Shown here in pieces: positions 12,125-23,552 of a DNA stretch of 64,000 nucleotides. The number at the start of each line of letters is the position of its first letter. Position 1 is the first letter of the stretch. This DNA comes from Omphiscola glabra (lineage: Eukaryota > Mollusca > Gastropoda > Lymnaeidae): positions 11,844,241-11,908,240 of the forward strand of contig OZ024807.1 of assembly GCA_964017045.1 (NCBI GenBank), in the 5' to 3' direction. The notes beneath the pieces were generated by a model that did not search any database, was not told where the DNA came from, and saw only the letters and a program-made list of their open reading frames with translations. Made by a program: the position numbers and the translations under genes.

Positions 12125-12829
12125 CAGTGGTGTAGCTAGAGTTATTGCACCTTGGGTTGGCCAATATTTTAGCGCCGACACTCCTTCTATGGAAGAACCG
12201 CTCTCAGTGTAAAGAAATATTAACCACCCCCAACCCCTTAAACTTTTGGCTTTGGACCAAGAATTTCGAGTACGTAGGAGAAAGTTTGCCTGTTTCAGGA
12301 GACTACGTTAAGCAAACCATTCAACTGACCAACCAACTAAACACCTAACAAACCAACAAATTAACCATCCAACAAATTAACCATCCAACTAGGCACCCAG
12401 CTTACCACCCAACTAACCACTTAACTAAATACCCAACAAAACACAAAACTAACCACTAACTAACCAGCTAACTAGCCACCCATCTAACCACCTAAATAAC
12501 AACCTAACTAACCACCCAGCTAACCACCCAACTCAGCACCCAGGTAACCACCCAAATAACCACCAAAACTGCAACCCAATTAACCACCCAATTAACCACC
12601 CAAGTAACCACCCAACAAATGTCTCATCTAACCACCTAACAAACCACACATCTAGCCACCCAACTATTGTACCAACTAACCACCCAACCAACCACCCAGA
12701 AAGGACCCAAGACTTTTGCCGAATCCTTTCTACGACCAAAAAACCCTCAGCATTTGACCGAAAATGCTGCCACTTCATAAAAAGAAGTGGAAGAATCATC
12801 CACACATCCGCCCCTTTCCTACGCCCCTG
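12125..12829. mobile_element. Candidate MITE with an internal minisatellite expansion
   Basis: One end is CAGTGGTGTAGCTAGAG; the other, on the minus strand, is CAGGGGCGTAGGAAAGGGG. Both ends align with the shorter element at 47636-47786, including GCAGCATTTTCGGTCAA against GCTGCATTTTCGACCAA. The middle is filled by a 12-bp array (12330-12690). The 8-bp flanks do not match, so the element is either old or bounded slightly differently. Confidence 0.5.
12330..12690. repeat. 12-bp minisatellite (AACTAACCACCC-like)
   Basis: About 30 imperfect copies with 4-bp internal periodicity of the AACC type. It lies inside the candidate MITE above and in intron 1 of C1q gene 2. Confidence 0.9.
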
Positions 12830-12962
12830 GATGTCGCATTACAGAAGAATATTTTCTGTAAAAGAACCGTAGTAAGTTATATATATATATATATATTATA
12901 TTGGAAAGTACAAACGAATGAACAGACAGAATCTTTAACGTTGTATGATGTTGTCATTCCAG

Positions 12963-13086
12963 ATGAAAAATAAATATCAAAGATGGGCATCGGATACCCC
13001 GGCAGATGAACACTCGTTCATGGACATCAAGCGTGACTTTGACGAGGCCTTTAGAGTGTTCCATGGCGGTACACTGTACCTAAATG
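12963..13086 (+). CDS. C1q gene 2, visible exon b
   Basis: Acceptor CATTCCAG at 12955-12962 and donor AATG|GTAAG at 13087. It enters phase 0 and leaves phase 1, matching both neighbours. It reads MKNKYQRWASDTPADEHSF, then MDIKRDFDEAFRVFHGGTLY, then LNG. No family was recognised for this segment; it is mostly polar with a short helix-like stretch. Confidence 0.7.
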
Positions 13087-14722
13087 GTAAGAAGCATTTT
13101 TAAAAATAAGAAACAAGAAATGTTTGATACGGCTAGATGAAGAAAATAGTTCGACTCTTAACTACAAGTGCATGCCGTTATGTACGTGGTCACCTTGGTG
13201 ATGTCGATAGTGGTCTCGTGTTTGTGTGGAGGCGTTCTGTCTTCTTTTAAAGGTGTATGGCAATTATGGAATCAATTAAGGGCGTAACGACGGAGAGTGT
13301 CTAAAAATGTCAAAGACATGATACTGGGGGACAAAATTAAAAGAATAGTCTGGCAGTGTCAATGTACACATGTTGATATTTCTTACCCGCCTTTGTGTTC
13401 ATAGGTAACGGTGTCCTGCAGGAGGTAGAGGCCAGGAGAAATCTACAGAGCATAGGTAAGAATATGTGACAATTTCTCACAAAAGTAACCAAACGTTGTA
13501 ACCCTCCCCCCCCCCCCCCCCCCGCCCCCAACCAGCATATGTAGAGTTTGAATATGGCTTCAAGGGGCTTTAAAAAGGCTTTAATTGGCAGTACAATGTA
13601 TACTTCATTCCCCTTTTTTAAAAACGTAACCTTTGAGACTTTGTAGGGCTAAAAATCATATTTTGAATGCAGAGATGGCCAACGGTGTCGACTTCGCCAG
13701 GATCACTCTCTCGTCATTGTCTGTTCCCTTTGCTAGACTTAGTCAGGACGACAATGGAAATAGACCAGAAGTATTTTCTCGTGTAGTTTTAATGCGTCAG
13801 TTTCAATGTGTGCCCGTAATGCCATCGCGTATCCGGCACTGCAGGAGTTTTCATTGAGTCAATGTCCCACCGCCCACGGGACTCGATCTCCGGGTTTCAT
13901 TTTCATGTCTTAAGAATTACTGTTGTTCTTTTTTAACCCAAGACTTTTCTTTTAAAATGTCGCCGGCTGGTTTATAAAAAAAGTGTGTGCTCCACTAGAA
14001 GAAAGACGTCCTACTATATCGGTTGATTTCAATACAATATGAATAATGACTGTCCAAGGTATCAAATTAAGATACCTTTAAAGAACACTATAAGTTATGG
14101 GAGGGGGGGGACGGGATGCCCCTCGAGTTTTTATAGGGGATTCGACTCCAAGTAGATGCACACAGACGCACACACAATCACAAAAAGTAATATACATTCT
14201 TTATTATTATTTTTATTTAACTTTTATATTAACAAATGTATGTTATATGTATTATTATTATTATATGTTGTCTTATATAGCGCGGTACCCCAGCCTAAGG
14301 CTAGGCTCACCGCGCTGTACATAAAAATATTAGGGAAAGAAACACAATTGTGACAATAAAACAAAATACATTTATGTAATAAAGAACATCTATATAGAGA
14401 CAAAACAAAAACAAATGCATATTCACCCCACCCACCCCAGAACTTTTACATGACAAGCCATGGACGGCGGCCAGCAGCATCGTTTATCGGTCAGATTTGA
14501 GGAATCAGTATACATTAAATTGATAAAATAAAATTGAAAATTATTATTATTATTATTATGGGTAGTTTTCTATAGCGTGATACATACGTTTAAAAAGAAC
14601 GCACTCAGAAATGGTACACCACACCAAAATAATTAAATGATCTTTAATTAGTATGGAGTTAGAGTAAATAATTAGTCTGCTCTATCTGCCATAGCTTAGA
14701 GACATAAAATCCGTTTAGCTTC
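13087..14722. other. Introns 2 and 3 of C1q gene 2 (non-coding apart from exon c)
   Basis: Intron 2 (13087-13404) is plain. Intron 3 (13456-14928) holds a C-run at 13506-13523, a G-run near 14101-14110, a short inverted pair AGCGCGGT/ACCGCGCT at about 14279-14316, ATT triplet runs near 14250 and 14540-14558, and the CT tract listed separately. No additional exon was convincing. Confidence 0.6.
13405..13455 (+). CDS. C1q gene 2, visible exon c (51 bp)
   Basis: Acceptor GTGTTCATAG ends at 13404 and donor ATAG|GTAAG starts at 13456. It is exactly 17 codons, phase 1 to phase 1, so it could be skipped without a frameshift. It reads NGVLQEVEARRNLQSI, amphipathic and continuous with the coil that follows. 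Confidence 0.68.
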
Positions 14723-14928
14723 ACTCTCTCTTTCTCTCTCTCTCACTCTCTATTTCTCTCTCTCCCCCTTTCTATATCTCTTCTCTCTGTCTCACGCTCT
14801 CACTCACCCACTCTGTCTAACTCTCTCTCTCTTTCTCGCTCTCTCTCTCTCTCTCTTACTCTCACTCTCAGTCTCACTCTCACCCCCTTTTCTCTCTCTC
14901 TCACTCTCTCTCTCTCTCTCACTCTCAG
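14723..14928 (+). repeat. CT microsatellite forming the polypyrimidine tract of the coiled-coil exon
   Basis: About 200 bases of almost pure (CT)n with TTTCTC and ACTCTC interruptions run directly into the acceptor CACTCTCAG at 14920-14928. There is no other pyrimidine tract, so splicing of the next exon must use this unstable repeat. Confidence 0.9.
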
Positions 14929-15683
14929 ATTTCTACGCTTTGATTCAAAGAATCCAAGTGGTGGAGAAAGCCATGAGTGGCTATCAGAAGGACAACGACG
15001 ACGTCAAAAGCAAGCTGTCCACCATAGAAAGAAAAATCGATACCACGACCACCACCGCCTCTGCAGAGATAGAGAATCTGAAGGCAGCGGATACCAGGCT
15101 GGATAAAAGCTTAGGATCTCTGAAGGCAACGACCGAAAAAGAACTGCTGGATCACACGATGAGGTTAAACTACGTTGACAGCGTAAAGAAATTTATACAG
15201 GATCAGCCGGAAAAAGACGCTAGACAGGATAACGAACTGGCCAAACTGAAGGAAGGTGTGTCGACATTGAACCAAACTTTAACAGGTCTAGATAGAAAAT
15301 TTGAAACAACGCTAGCAGAAGCTAACGCGACATTATCGATACTTGGACATAACGACAACCAGCTCCACTTGAAGACGCAGGATTTGGACACGAGAGCCAA
15401 TGAGATGCAAGACAAGGTGGATGATATCTGGAGTAATCTAAGCGCCGCGAATTCGAAAATTGAAGCAAACGCGAGAGAAAATCTGACATGGTATCAAAGT
15501 TTCAACCAGCTGTCCGCCGAGGTTCGTGACAACTCACTGGAAATCACAAATTTGGATCAGAGGAACCAGCAGTTAATGGAAGTGGCGGCCAATCTTCAAC
15601 AAGAGATCGTCAGATTGCAAATGCTCGGCTACGAAGAAACATTGCAGAATGTCAAACGGCAATACTCAGCAATGGAACATTTG
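14929..15683 (+). CDS. C1q gene 2, coiled-coil exon
   Basis: The longest exon: 755 bp, phase 1 to phase 0, donor CATTTG|GTGAGT at 15684. It encodes about 251 residues with almost no proline or glycine-rich breaks and repeating hydrophobic positions (for example LDKSLGSLKATTEKELLDH and LDQRNQQLMEVAANLQQEIV), a long parallel coiled coil. Sequons NQT, NAT, NLS and NLT lie along it. The N-terminal boundary is fixed by the AG at 14927-14928; a start within the exon is not needed. The coil probably sets the oligomer state of the C1q heads. The sequence departs sharply from the low-complexity DNA around it and keeps balanced codon use, which supports it being real. Confidence 0.88.
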
Positions 15684-16136
15684 GTGAGTTCATTATTGTG
15701 TGATAAGGCTAAACTTTTGAGAACCCATTTAAACGTGAAATAAGGTTTCTTTTATTGGATTAGAATAGGAGTCGGGTTCCTTTTGTTGTTTCTTTCTCTC
15801 GCTTGAGCAGCCATTTTTATAAATTCCATTTGCTAAGAAAACATTTAGCGATCTGAATGTAGGAGAGTGCAGAGGCCGACGATGCAATGGAGTAAATTCA
15901 TCGGGACCTTGCCGCATGAGGCACCAAATTGGCATTTTATGTATTTATTTTGAATGAGTTTGATAGAATTGACTTGAAATTTGTGGTGGCTAAAAATTAG
16001 CATTTTGCTCGGGGCTAAAAAAAAAACCCTTCACGGTCATGTCCGTTTGACATAAGGTATGCAAAAATGAGCCGAATCTGTTCCTTCAAAGATCTTCATG
16101 CGGCTGGAGCTACTGCTCGCCGAACACTTGTCTATA
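15684..16136. other. Intron 4 of C1q gene 2, 5' part
   Basis: AT-rich intron sequence with no recognisable exon. The frame of the preceding exon runs on to a stop at about 15741 if the donor is ignored. Confidence 0.6.
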
Positions 16137-16855
16137 AGCCAGTAAACATTGGACTGTGAGACAGTAGGCACACGACTATGAGAGTAGACATTGAATTATG
16201 AGGTAGTAGACATTGAATTATGATGTAGTAGACATTGGAATATGAGGTAGTAGACATTGAATTATGAGGTAGTAGACACACGACTATGAGGCAGTAGAAA
16301 ATGGGCAATGAAGCAGTAGACACACGACTAAGAGAAACTAGACAATGGACTGTAAGTCAGTAGACATTGGACTATGAGGAAGTACACAATGGACTATGAG
16401 GCAGTAGACACTGTATTATGAGGCAGTAGAGACATGACTATGAGGCAGTAGACATTGGACTATAAGGCAGTAGACACTGGACTCTGGGGCAGTTGAGACA
16501 TGACTTTGAGGTAATAGACATTTGACTATGGGGTAGTAGACATTGGAATTATGAAGTAGTAGACACACGACGTTTAGGCACAAGACATTGACTATGAGGC
16601 CGTGGACATTGGACTAAAAGGCAGTAGACACCGGACTATGTGGTAGTAGGCACATGACTATAAGGCAGTAGACATATGACGATGGGTCAGTAGACACTGG
16701 ACTATTAGGCAGTAGACATTGGACTAAAAGGCAGTAGACACTGGACTATGAGGCAGTAGACCATGGACTATGAGGCAGTAGAAACATGACAATGAGGCAG
16801 TAGACAATGGATTATGAGGCAGTTGCCATTGGACTATGAGGCAGTAGACAATGAA
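16137..16855. repeat. 22-bp minisatellite in intron 4, about 32 copies
   Basis: The unit is close to CATTGGACTATGAGGCAGTA plus GA, with many substitutions (ACACGACTATG, ATTATGAGGTAG). It is one of the more diverged arrays here, so probably old. Confidence 0.93.
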
Positions 16856-17160
16856 TAGAGTTTAATTTATCAAGAAAACGTAAGAAACAATTCAATTTGA
16901 ATTTTAAAATAATAAACAGAGAGCTAACGTTAGTTAAATTAACTAATTATAATAAAGGAACGCTTGCAACTAAACTAATTGTATCAATTCATACTGATGC
17001 TTATGTCATTGACTATTCATTTCAAATATCATTTATGTAATTAACATAGGTACAATTTTTTATATAGTTAATTTTTGTTTGCATTTGTTAAACTTTTTTT
17101 AATTGATATATAATTAGCTCTAGGTTAAGTATTTATATGTTTTATTCAACTCCATTACAG

Positions 17161-17619
17161 GTCAAAACTTTAGCTCGGAATTTTGCAGATTATATAAGCG
17201 GCCGTTCGGCCATTGGTTTTACAGCGTCCCCTAGTGGCATGTCGAAGGTCAACGTCACCCAGGACCAAATCATCAAATTCCAATCCGTCGCGTTCAACAA
17301 CGGCGACCACTACGATCCGTCCACCGGGGTGTTCACCGCGCCCCAGAGCGGCCTGTACTTCACCAGCGTCACCGTCTCCACGCTGAACGCGGGGAGAATC
17401 AACGTGTTGATCAAACACAGACCACGTGACATGTGCAACGGGTGCAGAAATGCGGTGTCCGTGAGCAGGACCTCCACCAAGGTGGAGGACATCAGCTGCA
17501 CCGGTACGGGCGTCGTGCACATGGAGGCGGGCGACCACCTGTACGCCGTGCCGGTCACGGTGACGGGAGACGCCGTACTCTCGTTTTATTCCAGCTTTTC
17601 ATGTTTCCTGCTGTCCTAG
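17161..17619 (+). CDS. C1q gene 2, terminal C1q-domain exon
   Basis: The acceptor TCCATTACAG ends at 17160; the exon is 152 codons plus TAG, in phase 0 with the coiled-coil exon. It is a complete gC1q domain: VAFNNGDHYDPSTGVFTAP, SGLYFTSVTV, GTGVVHMEAGDHLYAVPV, YSSFSCFLLS. Compared with gene 1 it lacks one codon after QII and has a different, cysteine-bearing loop (RDMCNGCRNAV, then ISCTG). That loop is the most divergent part of the domain, and the cysteines could form an extra disulphide. GC content is far above that of the flanks, as in gene 1. Confidence 0.93.
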   Translation, partial: VKTLARNFADYISGRSAIGFTASPSGMSKVNVTQDQIIKFQSVAFNNGDHYDPSTGVFTAPQSGLYFTSVTVSTLNAGRINVLIKHRPRDMCNGCRNAVSVSRTSTKVEDISCTGTGVVHMEAGDHLYAVPVTVTGDAVLSFYSSFSCFLLS

Positions 17620-17786
17620 TGCATGGAGTCACCATGAGCCCGGCCCTGGGGTTTTTTTTACAGGAGAAATTGGAGATCACATCTCTTTATAAAATATTGC
17701 TTAGTTTAGTTTGTTATTCAAGCAGCTCATAATTTTCTAGAAACATTAAACTTTTAGAGAGGTGGCTATGAAGGCTGATCTGCAAA
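17620..17786 (+). other. 3' UTR of C1q gene 2
   Basis: Homologous to the gene 1 3' UTR up to the MITE. AATAAA occurs at 18418-18423, about 800 bp after the stop, with no nearer consensus signal recognised; the mRNA end is uncertain. Confidence 0.4.
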
Positions 17787-17995
17787 CAGAGGCGTAGCGA
17801 AGGTAGGACAGGGGGGGACAGATCTCCCCGGGCGCTAGCTAGGCAGAGGCGCCAAAATGTGCTTTGATATTATTTTAATGATGAAAATAATGGGTTTGAG
17901 GGTTGAAAAAAAAACAAAAGGGGCTCTTTAAACTGAATCTTGTCCCCAGGCGCGAATCTCGTCCCCGGGCGCCAAACACTCTAGCTACGCCTCTG
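17787..17995. mobile_element. hAT-like MITE (CAGAGGCGTAGC termini), 209 bp
   Basis: Starts CAGAGGCGTAGCGAAGG and ends CTAGCTACGCCTCTG. Flanks are TCTGCAAA (17779-17786) and CCTGCAAA (17996-18003), seven of eight matching. The copy 1 flank (about 760-785) shows the site without the insertion. If the mRNA extends past it, the element lies in the 3' UTR. Confidence 0.85.
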
Positions 17996-18540
17996 CCTGC
18001 AAACGCCTTGAAGCTTTGGTGAAGTGCGCGAAAAAAAAACGTATAATGCACATGGATCCTTTTTGTTCGGAATCGTAATTATTATTATTCATTAATTATG
18101 GTGAATTATTAACGCAAATACAATTTATTTATTTATTTATTCAATGTATATAGTTCTAAAATTGTTTCAATGTATCGACCCTAACTAAGAAATCTTACTT
18201 TAATTTGCAAAAATTGCTTTTGTACATATTTATCTGAATAACAAAAGAATAACAAGGACGGAACAAATAAGGAAAGAAAATGGAATTTTTTTTTTAAAAA
18301 AACGTATGTGTTCGCCATGTTATACGTATTTATCTGTTTCATAAGTTACAAACATGCTAAAAAATATGTGCTGTATCCTAAATGTGTTTCTGGCAATACT
18401 GTTACGACATATTGTATAATAAAGGCTATGTAAATTAAAATAAATTACATTAAATTATGTACCAAAACATATGTATAATATCGAAACCATTGTGTTGTAT
18501 TTATTTTTAAATTTTCTAATGTAATTAATTTAAAATCAGT

Positions 18541-18680
18541 GAACTTGACATCTATCGAGAGCTTCAAGGCTGTCCTGGCATCTGCTAGGAGCCGTTAGGA
18601 TGGCAGCATCCCTTCGCCAACCGTTACACATATGCCAGTATATGGATGCAGCAACGTACCCTACCAGAACCAGAAACAGC
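18541..18680 (+). mobile_element. 5'-truncated LINE 3' tail
   Basis: It reads TSIESFKAVLASARSR then a stop, followed by 3' UTR ending in a CCAGAA-type tail. It matches 56895-57040 closely. The homologous place in copy 1 (about 2160) lacks it, and the break falls right after AATTTAAAATCA in both copies. Confidence 0.7.
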
Positions 18681-21547
18681 ATTTATTTATTTTTTTAAAT
18701 AGATTAAATTATACAAAATATATAGTAAAATTGTATCCATCTTTGCTACATCAAAAAGGTCACGTGACTTGTTTAATATGGATGTCAATTGAAGGCTGTC
18801 CTATTTCATTTTGCTTGAAAACTTTCAACCGTTCAAAATAATTATTGTTTGGTAATTATCACCCTGAATAAATTGTAGTGATGTTGTAATGTTGCAGCAG
18901 TAGTGTTGTAACATTAATGTTTAAACAATAATGTTGTAACAGTAATGTTTCGATCAGAATGTCTCATAAATAATTCCCTCATATTGCCATGAACACTGAT
19001 TGACATGTTATTATTGTTAACATTGACTTCTTGAATTACGTATACAGTGCCTTCTTCATTTGATCTGATGATTAGCATCCATCTTAATCATCCATCCCTG
19101 AGGCTCTACTGGTAATAAATAAACACAAGAAAATGGGATTGGAATTTTCATTTCATCTTAGCACTAAACATTTATTGAAATTATTTGTTTAATTTTTGTT
19201 TATTTTATTTATTTGTTCATTTAATTTTGCTTTTCGCTTTCAAAGTATTAAAGAAATAATGAAAACGAGAATAAGGGAGAGCATGAGATTGTGCTAAAAT
19301 TTTAAAAAATAATAACTGAGTTATTTCCCTTTATTCAAATTCTCTGCTTGATTAAAAATATATATCAATGCTATTTTAGTAGAAGAATGACATCCGTTCT
19401 TTCTTGTCCCAGTTATAATATTGTAAACATTAGTTGACGTTTTAGTTTCTATTCATACCCCGCCCCCCACACCTTTTTTTAAATATTACTATTCTATATT
19501 TCATGATAATATTTCCTCTCCTTACACTGAAAATCAAATTTTCAGTTTTTCCCACCAACTCTCTTATCCCCCCCCCCCATTTTCCCCCCCCTTTTTTGCT
19601 TCCTAAGTGAATGTTCAATGCTGGGAATTCATACAAAGGAATTGACATAGTATATATTTATGTTCAAACTAAAGGGAGAGGACAGTGGATTGTGCAATGT
19701 AAATGTTAACAACGAAACAAGACAATATGTAATTCAAACTGTCGCTGTCATGCAATGAGGTACACAAAGAAGAAACTATCCCCAAGACAAAACATGAGTT
19801 GTTGCGTCCACACAAAGGTGTATTGTTTTATATTTTTATAAATATATATATATATATATTATAAAATATATTTCACGTAGTCTTGTGTTAGACACATTTC
19901 ATAGCAGGAAATAAAACCAAAATAAACTGCAAGTTTTATAATCAGTTCAGATACTTGGGCTAACGTCACTTGACAATGAGGGGCGGGGGTTGGGGGTGGG
20001 GCTGTTCAGGTAAGCGCACCGCACCGGGTTAATCTAAATTTAAAAATGTGGAAAAACTTCACAGAGTTCGCTCGTGTCGGCGTCCTAACAGAACACCGTT
20101 ACATGCGTGAGCATGCACCCCAATCATGTGGCCAAGAAAACAATAGGTCACCAGTGGGAGCATGTTGTTAACCAAAAGAGAATATTCGCACCAGAAATAG
20201 CATGTTGACAGAAGGAGCATGTTGTCAAACGAAAGATCATGTTGACAGGAAGAGCATGTAGGCGCGAGAAAAAAGCATGTTGACAACCGAAAGAGCATGT
20301 TGACAGGAAGAGCATGTAGGCACCAGAAAGAGCATGTTGGCACCAGATAAGGCAGACCCAAAGGAAGTCCATGGGAAGTTTGGCTTGACATTATGATCTG
20401 ATCACGCCAACCCTAGTCACGTCATCGGATGTGTAGTGTATCGTTGAAACAATTTTATTAATATTTTTTTTTTTTGTATTTTTATGTTCCTTTTGTTTTC
20501 TTTTGCGAAAAAAAATATTTTGGTTAAATTTTTTTTTAAAAATCAGTTTTAAAAAAAGATGTGATGCACGCATAGAGTGTAATGCAAATTCTCTTAGAGA
20601 AATAAGCGTAAATCTGCGTTCAGGTTGAAGCAATAAGAGATGAAACACAGGGGGGGGGGGGAGCAGACCTGAAGAAGGGCAATACAAACTGAGACTGACG
20701 AACTTAGTTTGTATGTTTATAGAGTTGAAAGAAAATGTTAGACATGATTAATGACGGCAGTGACACGTGAAATGAAGGAATTTGCGTATGAGATTAACAG
20801 GAATGTAACCTGATAAGAAAAACAAAATTAATAGAAGCACAAACGGAGAGAGAGATGGAGACATAGAGAGAGGGGACGACAGAGAGAAATAATGGGGGAG
20901 AGGTTGAGAGAGAAGGGGGAGACAGAGAGAGAGAGAAAGAGAGAAATACAAATCACCATATTAAGTTTTTATTTGTCTATATAGTAAAGAAGGGTGGCGG
21001 TTAGTAATGAAAGACTGTAAAAGGCAGGAAGAGTGGTGGGTACATGGTAAGAAGAACAAGGGCCCATTTCTGATTTCACCAGCTTCACTTGATAACAAAA
21101 AGCTTGCAAACATACGCACATGAACATTGACACATAAAATGTGGGTGTGTTTGTTTGCCAGACGGTAGTTTATTATAATCCTCACATTTTCTACCCCCCC
21201 CCCCCCCCCACGCAACCCCAAATAAATAATCTTGATCTAAAATTCAGTATTATAAAACTTAACATAATTATATTTCCCTCTCGACAATTATTAGAACACC
21301 TGAGAAATCTGTTATTGTAAGCCACGCCCCCACCCCCAACCCCCCCCCCCAACGCTGCATCTTTGTGTATAAATTCAAATACTTTCAATAAACGAAGAGG
21401 ATCTCGGACACATGTACTGTCCTCAAGTACCTTCAATCGCTTTTGTTGGTCTTTGATCTCTGATTATTTCATTAAACATGATTAGTAAAATGTTTGTTAA
21501 AAACCAATATAAAAAAAAAACCGCCTGCAGACCACTAAATAGTCATC
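18681..21547. other. AT-rich flank and intergenic DNA, no gene seen
   Basis: It continues the segmental duplication to about 20825. It contains a C-run near 19570-19590, a TA run near 19843-19860, a short GAGCATGTTGNCA-type repeat at 20155-20345, a GA-rich stretch at 20833-20945 and C-runs near 21196-21210 and 21335-21350. No exon was recognised. Confidence 0.55.
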
Positions 21548-22245
21548 GGGCATTGTCCTTACCTGTGTTCCACTCACACGTGATATGGCATTGTCCCTAC
21601 CTGTGTTCCACTCAAACGTGATATGGCATTGTCCCTACCTGTGTTCCACTCAAACGTGATATGGCATTATCCCTACCTGTGTTCCACTCAAACGTGATAT
21701 GGCATTGGCCCTACCTGTGTTCCACTCAAACGTGATATGGCATTGCCCCTACCTGTGTTCCACTCAAACGTGATATGGCATTAGCCCTACATGTGTTCCA
21801 CTCAAACGTGATATGGCATTGGCCCTACCTGTGTTCCATTCAAACGTGATATGGCACTGTCCCTACTGTGTTCCACTCAAACGTGATATGACATTGTCCC
21901 TACCTGTGTTCCACTCAAACGTGATATGACATTGTCGCTACCTGTGTTCCACTCAAACGTGATATGACATTGTCCCTACCTGTGTTCCACTCAAACGTGA
22001 TCTGACATTGTCCCTACCTGTGTTCCACTCAAACGTGATCTGACATTGTCCCGACCTGTGTTCCATTCAAACGTTATCTGACATTGTCCCTACCTGTGTT
22101 CCATTCAAACGTGATCTGAAATTGTCCCTACCTGTGTTCCACTCAAACGTGATCTGACATTGTCCCTACCTGTGTTCCACTCAAACGTGACCTGACATTG
22201 TCCCTACCTGTGTTCCACTCAAACGTGATCTGACATTGTCCCTAT
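21548..22245. repeat. 38-bp minisatellite, about 18 copies
   Basis: The unit includes CTACCTGTGTTCCACTCAAA and CGTGATATGGCATTGTCC. The left half carries GATATGG, the right half GATCTGA, so the array expanded in at least two blocks. Confidence 0.95.
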
Positions 22246-22326
22246 GGACAGGGCCAATATTCCCGTGGACTCCTTTTTTTAGGCTCTCTAAGGGATCCAC
22301 AAAAGACTAAAATTGTTATGTACGAT

Positions 22327-23552
22327 ACGCATCTGAAACACACGCCGGACACATATGCATGACACACATGACTGAAACACATGCCGGACACATATGCATG
22401 ACACACATGACTGAAATACATGCCGGACACGTATGTCAGACACACATGACTGAAACACATGTCGGACACATATGTCTGACACACATGACTGAAACACATG
22501 CGGGACACTATGTCTGACACACATGACTGAAACACATGCCGGACACGTATGACTGACACACATAACTGAAAGACACGCCGGACACATATGACTGACACAC
22601 ATGACTGAAACACATGCCGGACACATATGCATGACACACATGACTGAAACACATGCCAGACACATATGACTGACACACATGACTGAAGCACGTGCCGGAC
22701 ACGTATGTCAGACACACATGACTGAAACACATGCCGGACACATATGTCTGACAAAAATGACTGAAACACATGCGGGACACGTATGTCTGACACACATGAC
22801 TGAAACACATGCCGGACACGTATGACTGACACACATAACTGAAACACACGCCGGAGACATATGACTGACACACATGACTGAAACACATGCCGGACACGTA
22901 TGTCTGACACACATGACTGACACACATGCCGGATACGTATGACTGACACACATTACTGAAACACACGCCGGACACATATGACTGACACACATGACAGAAA
23001 CACATGCCGGACACATATGACTGACACACATGACTGAAACACATGCCGGACACGTATGACTGACACACATAACTGAAACACACGCCGGACATATATGTCT
23101 GATACACATGACTGAAACACACGACGGACACATATGTCAGACACACATGACTGAAACACACGCCGGACACGTATGTCAGACACACATGACTGAACCACAC
23201 GCCGGACACATATGACTGACACACATGACTAAAACACACGCCAGACACATATGACTGACACACATGACTGAAACACGCGCCGGACACATGTGTCAGACAC
23301 ACATGACTGAAACACATGCCGGTTACGTATGTCTGACACACATGACTGAAACACACGCCGGACACATATGACTGACACACATGACTGAAACACACGCCTG
23401 ACACACATGTCTGACACACATGACTGACACACACGCCGGACACATATGTCAGACACACATGACTGACACACATGCCGGACACATATGTCAGACACACATG
23501 ACTGAAACACATGCATGACACATATGTCAGACACACATGACTGACACACATG
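22327..23552. repeat. 39-bp minisatellite, about 31 copies
   Basis: The unit is CACATGACTGAAACACATGC then CGGACACATATGTCTGACA. Thirteen codons per unit keep the minus strand open for 351 codons (22508-23563; repeat MCFSHVCQTYVSG). The cysteine-rich look comes from ACA/CAT codons read in reverse. I see no promoter, splice site or unique domain, so I call it non-coding. Confidence 0.95.

Larger units (their letters stand above)
11508..17619 (+). other. Gene model: secreted coiled-coil C1q-domain protein (gene 2, five exons)
   Basis: Exons 11508-11647, 12963-13086, 13405-13455, 14929-15683 and 17161-17619 join with GT-AG introns and matching phases (in 1; then 0, 1, 1, 0), giving 508 residues plus the missing N-terminus. 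Order: short linker, a 251-residue coiled coil, then a C1q domain. Known molluscan C1q-domain proteins with coiled coils are secreted, oligomeric recognition molecules; that role is inferred here. Sequons NQT, NAT, NLS and NLT in the coil and NVT in the head support an extracellular glycoprotein. No collagen Gly-X-Y stretch is visible, so the coil rather than a collagen stalk would drive trimerisation. The first exon, with start and signal peptide and ending in phase 1, was not found upstream. Three of the four introns contain tandem or mobile repeats. Confidence 0.78.
17161..20825 (+). repeat. Segmental duplication, copy 2
   Basis: Collinear with 137-4790 (anchors listed there). Copy 2 carries its own MITE at 17787-17995 and LINE tail at 18541-18680, both absent from copy 1, and lacks the two elements found only in copy 1. 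Confidence 0.8.

Noticed and set aside
14279..14316. Short inverted pair AGCGCGGT/ACCGCGCT as a regulatory hairpin
   Set aside because: Resembles a common dispersed gastropod repeat next to ATT runs; nothing ties it to regulation.
17137..17160. ATG upstream of the second C1q exon as a translation start
   Set aside because: The ATG lies in the acceptor's pyrimidine tract; the exon begins at 17161 in phase with the coiled-coil exon.
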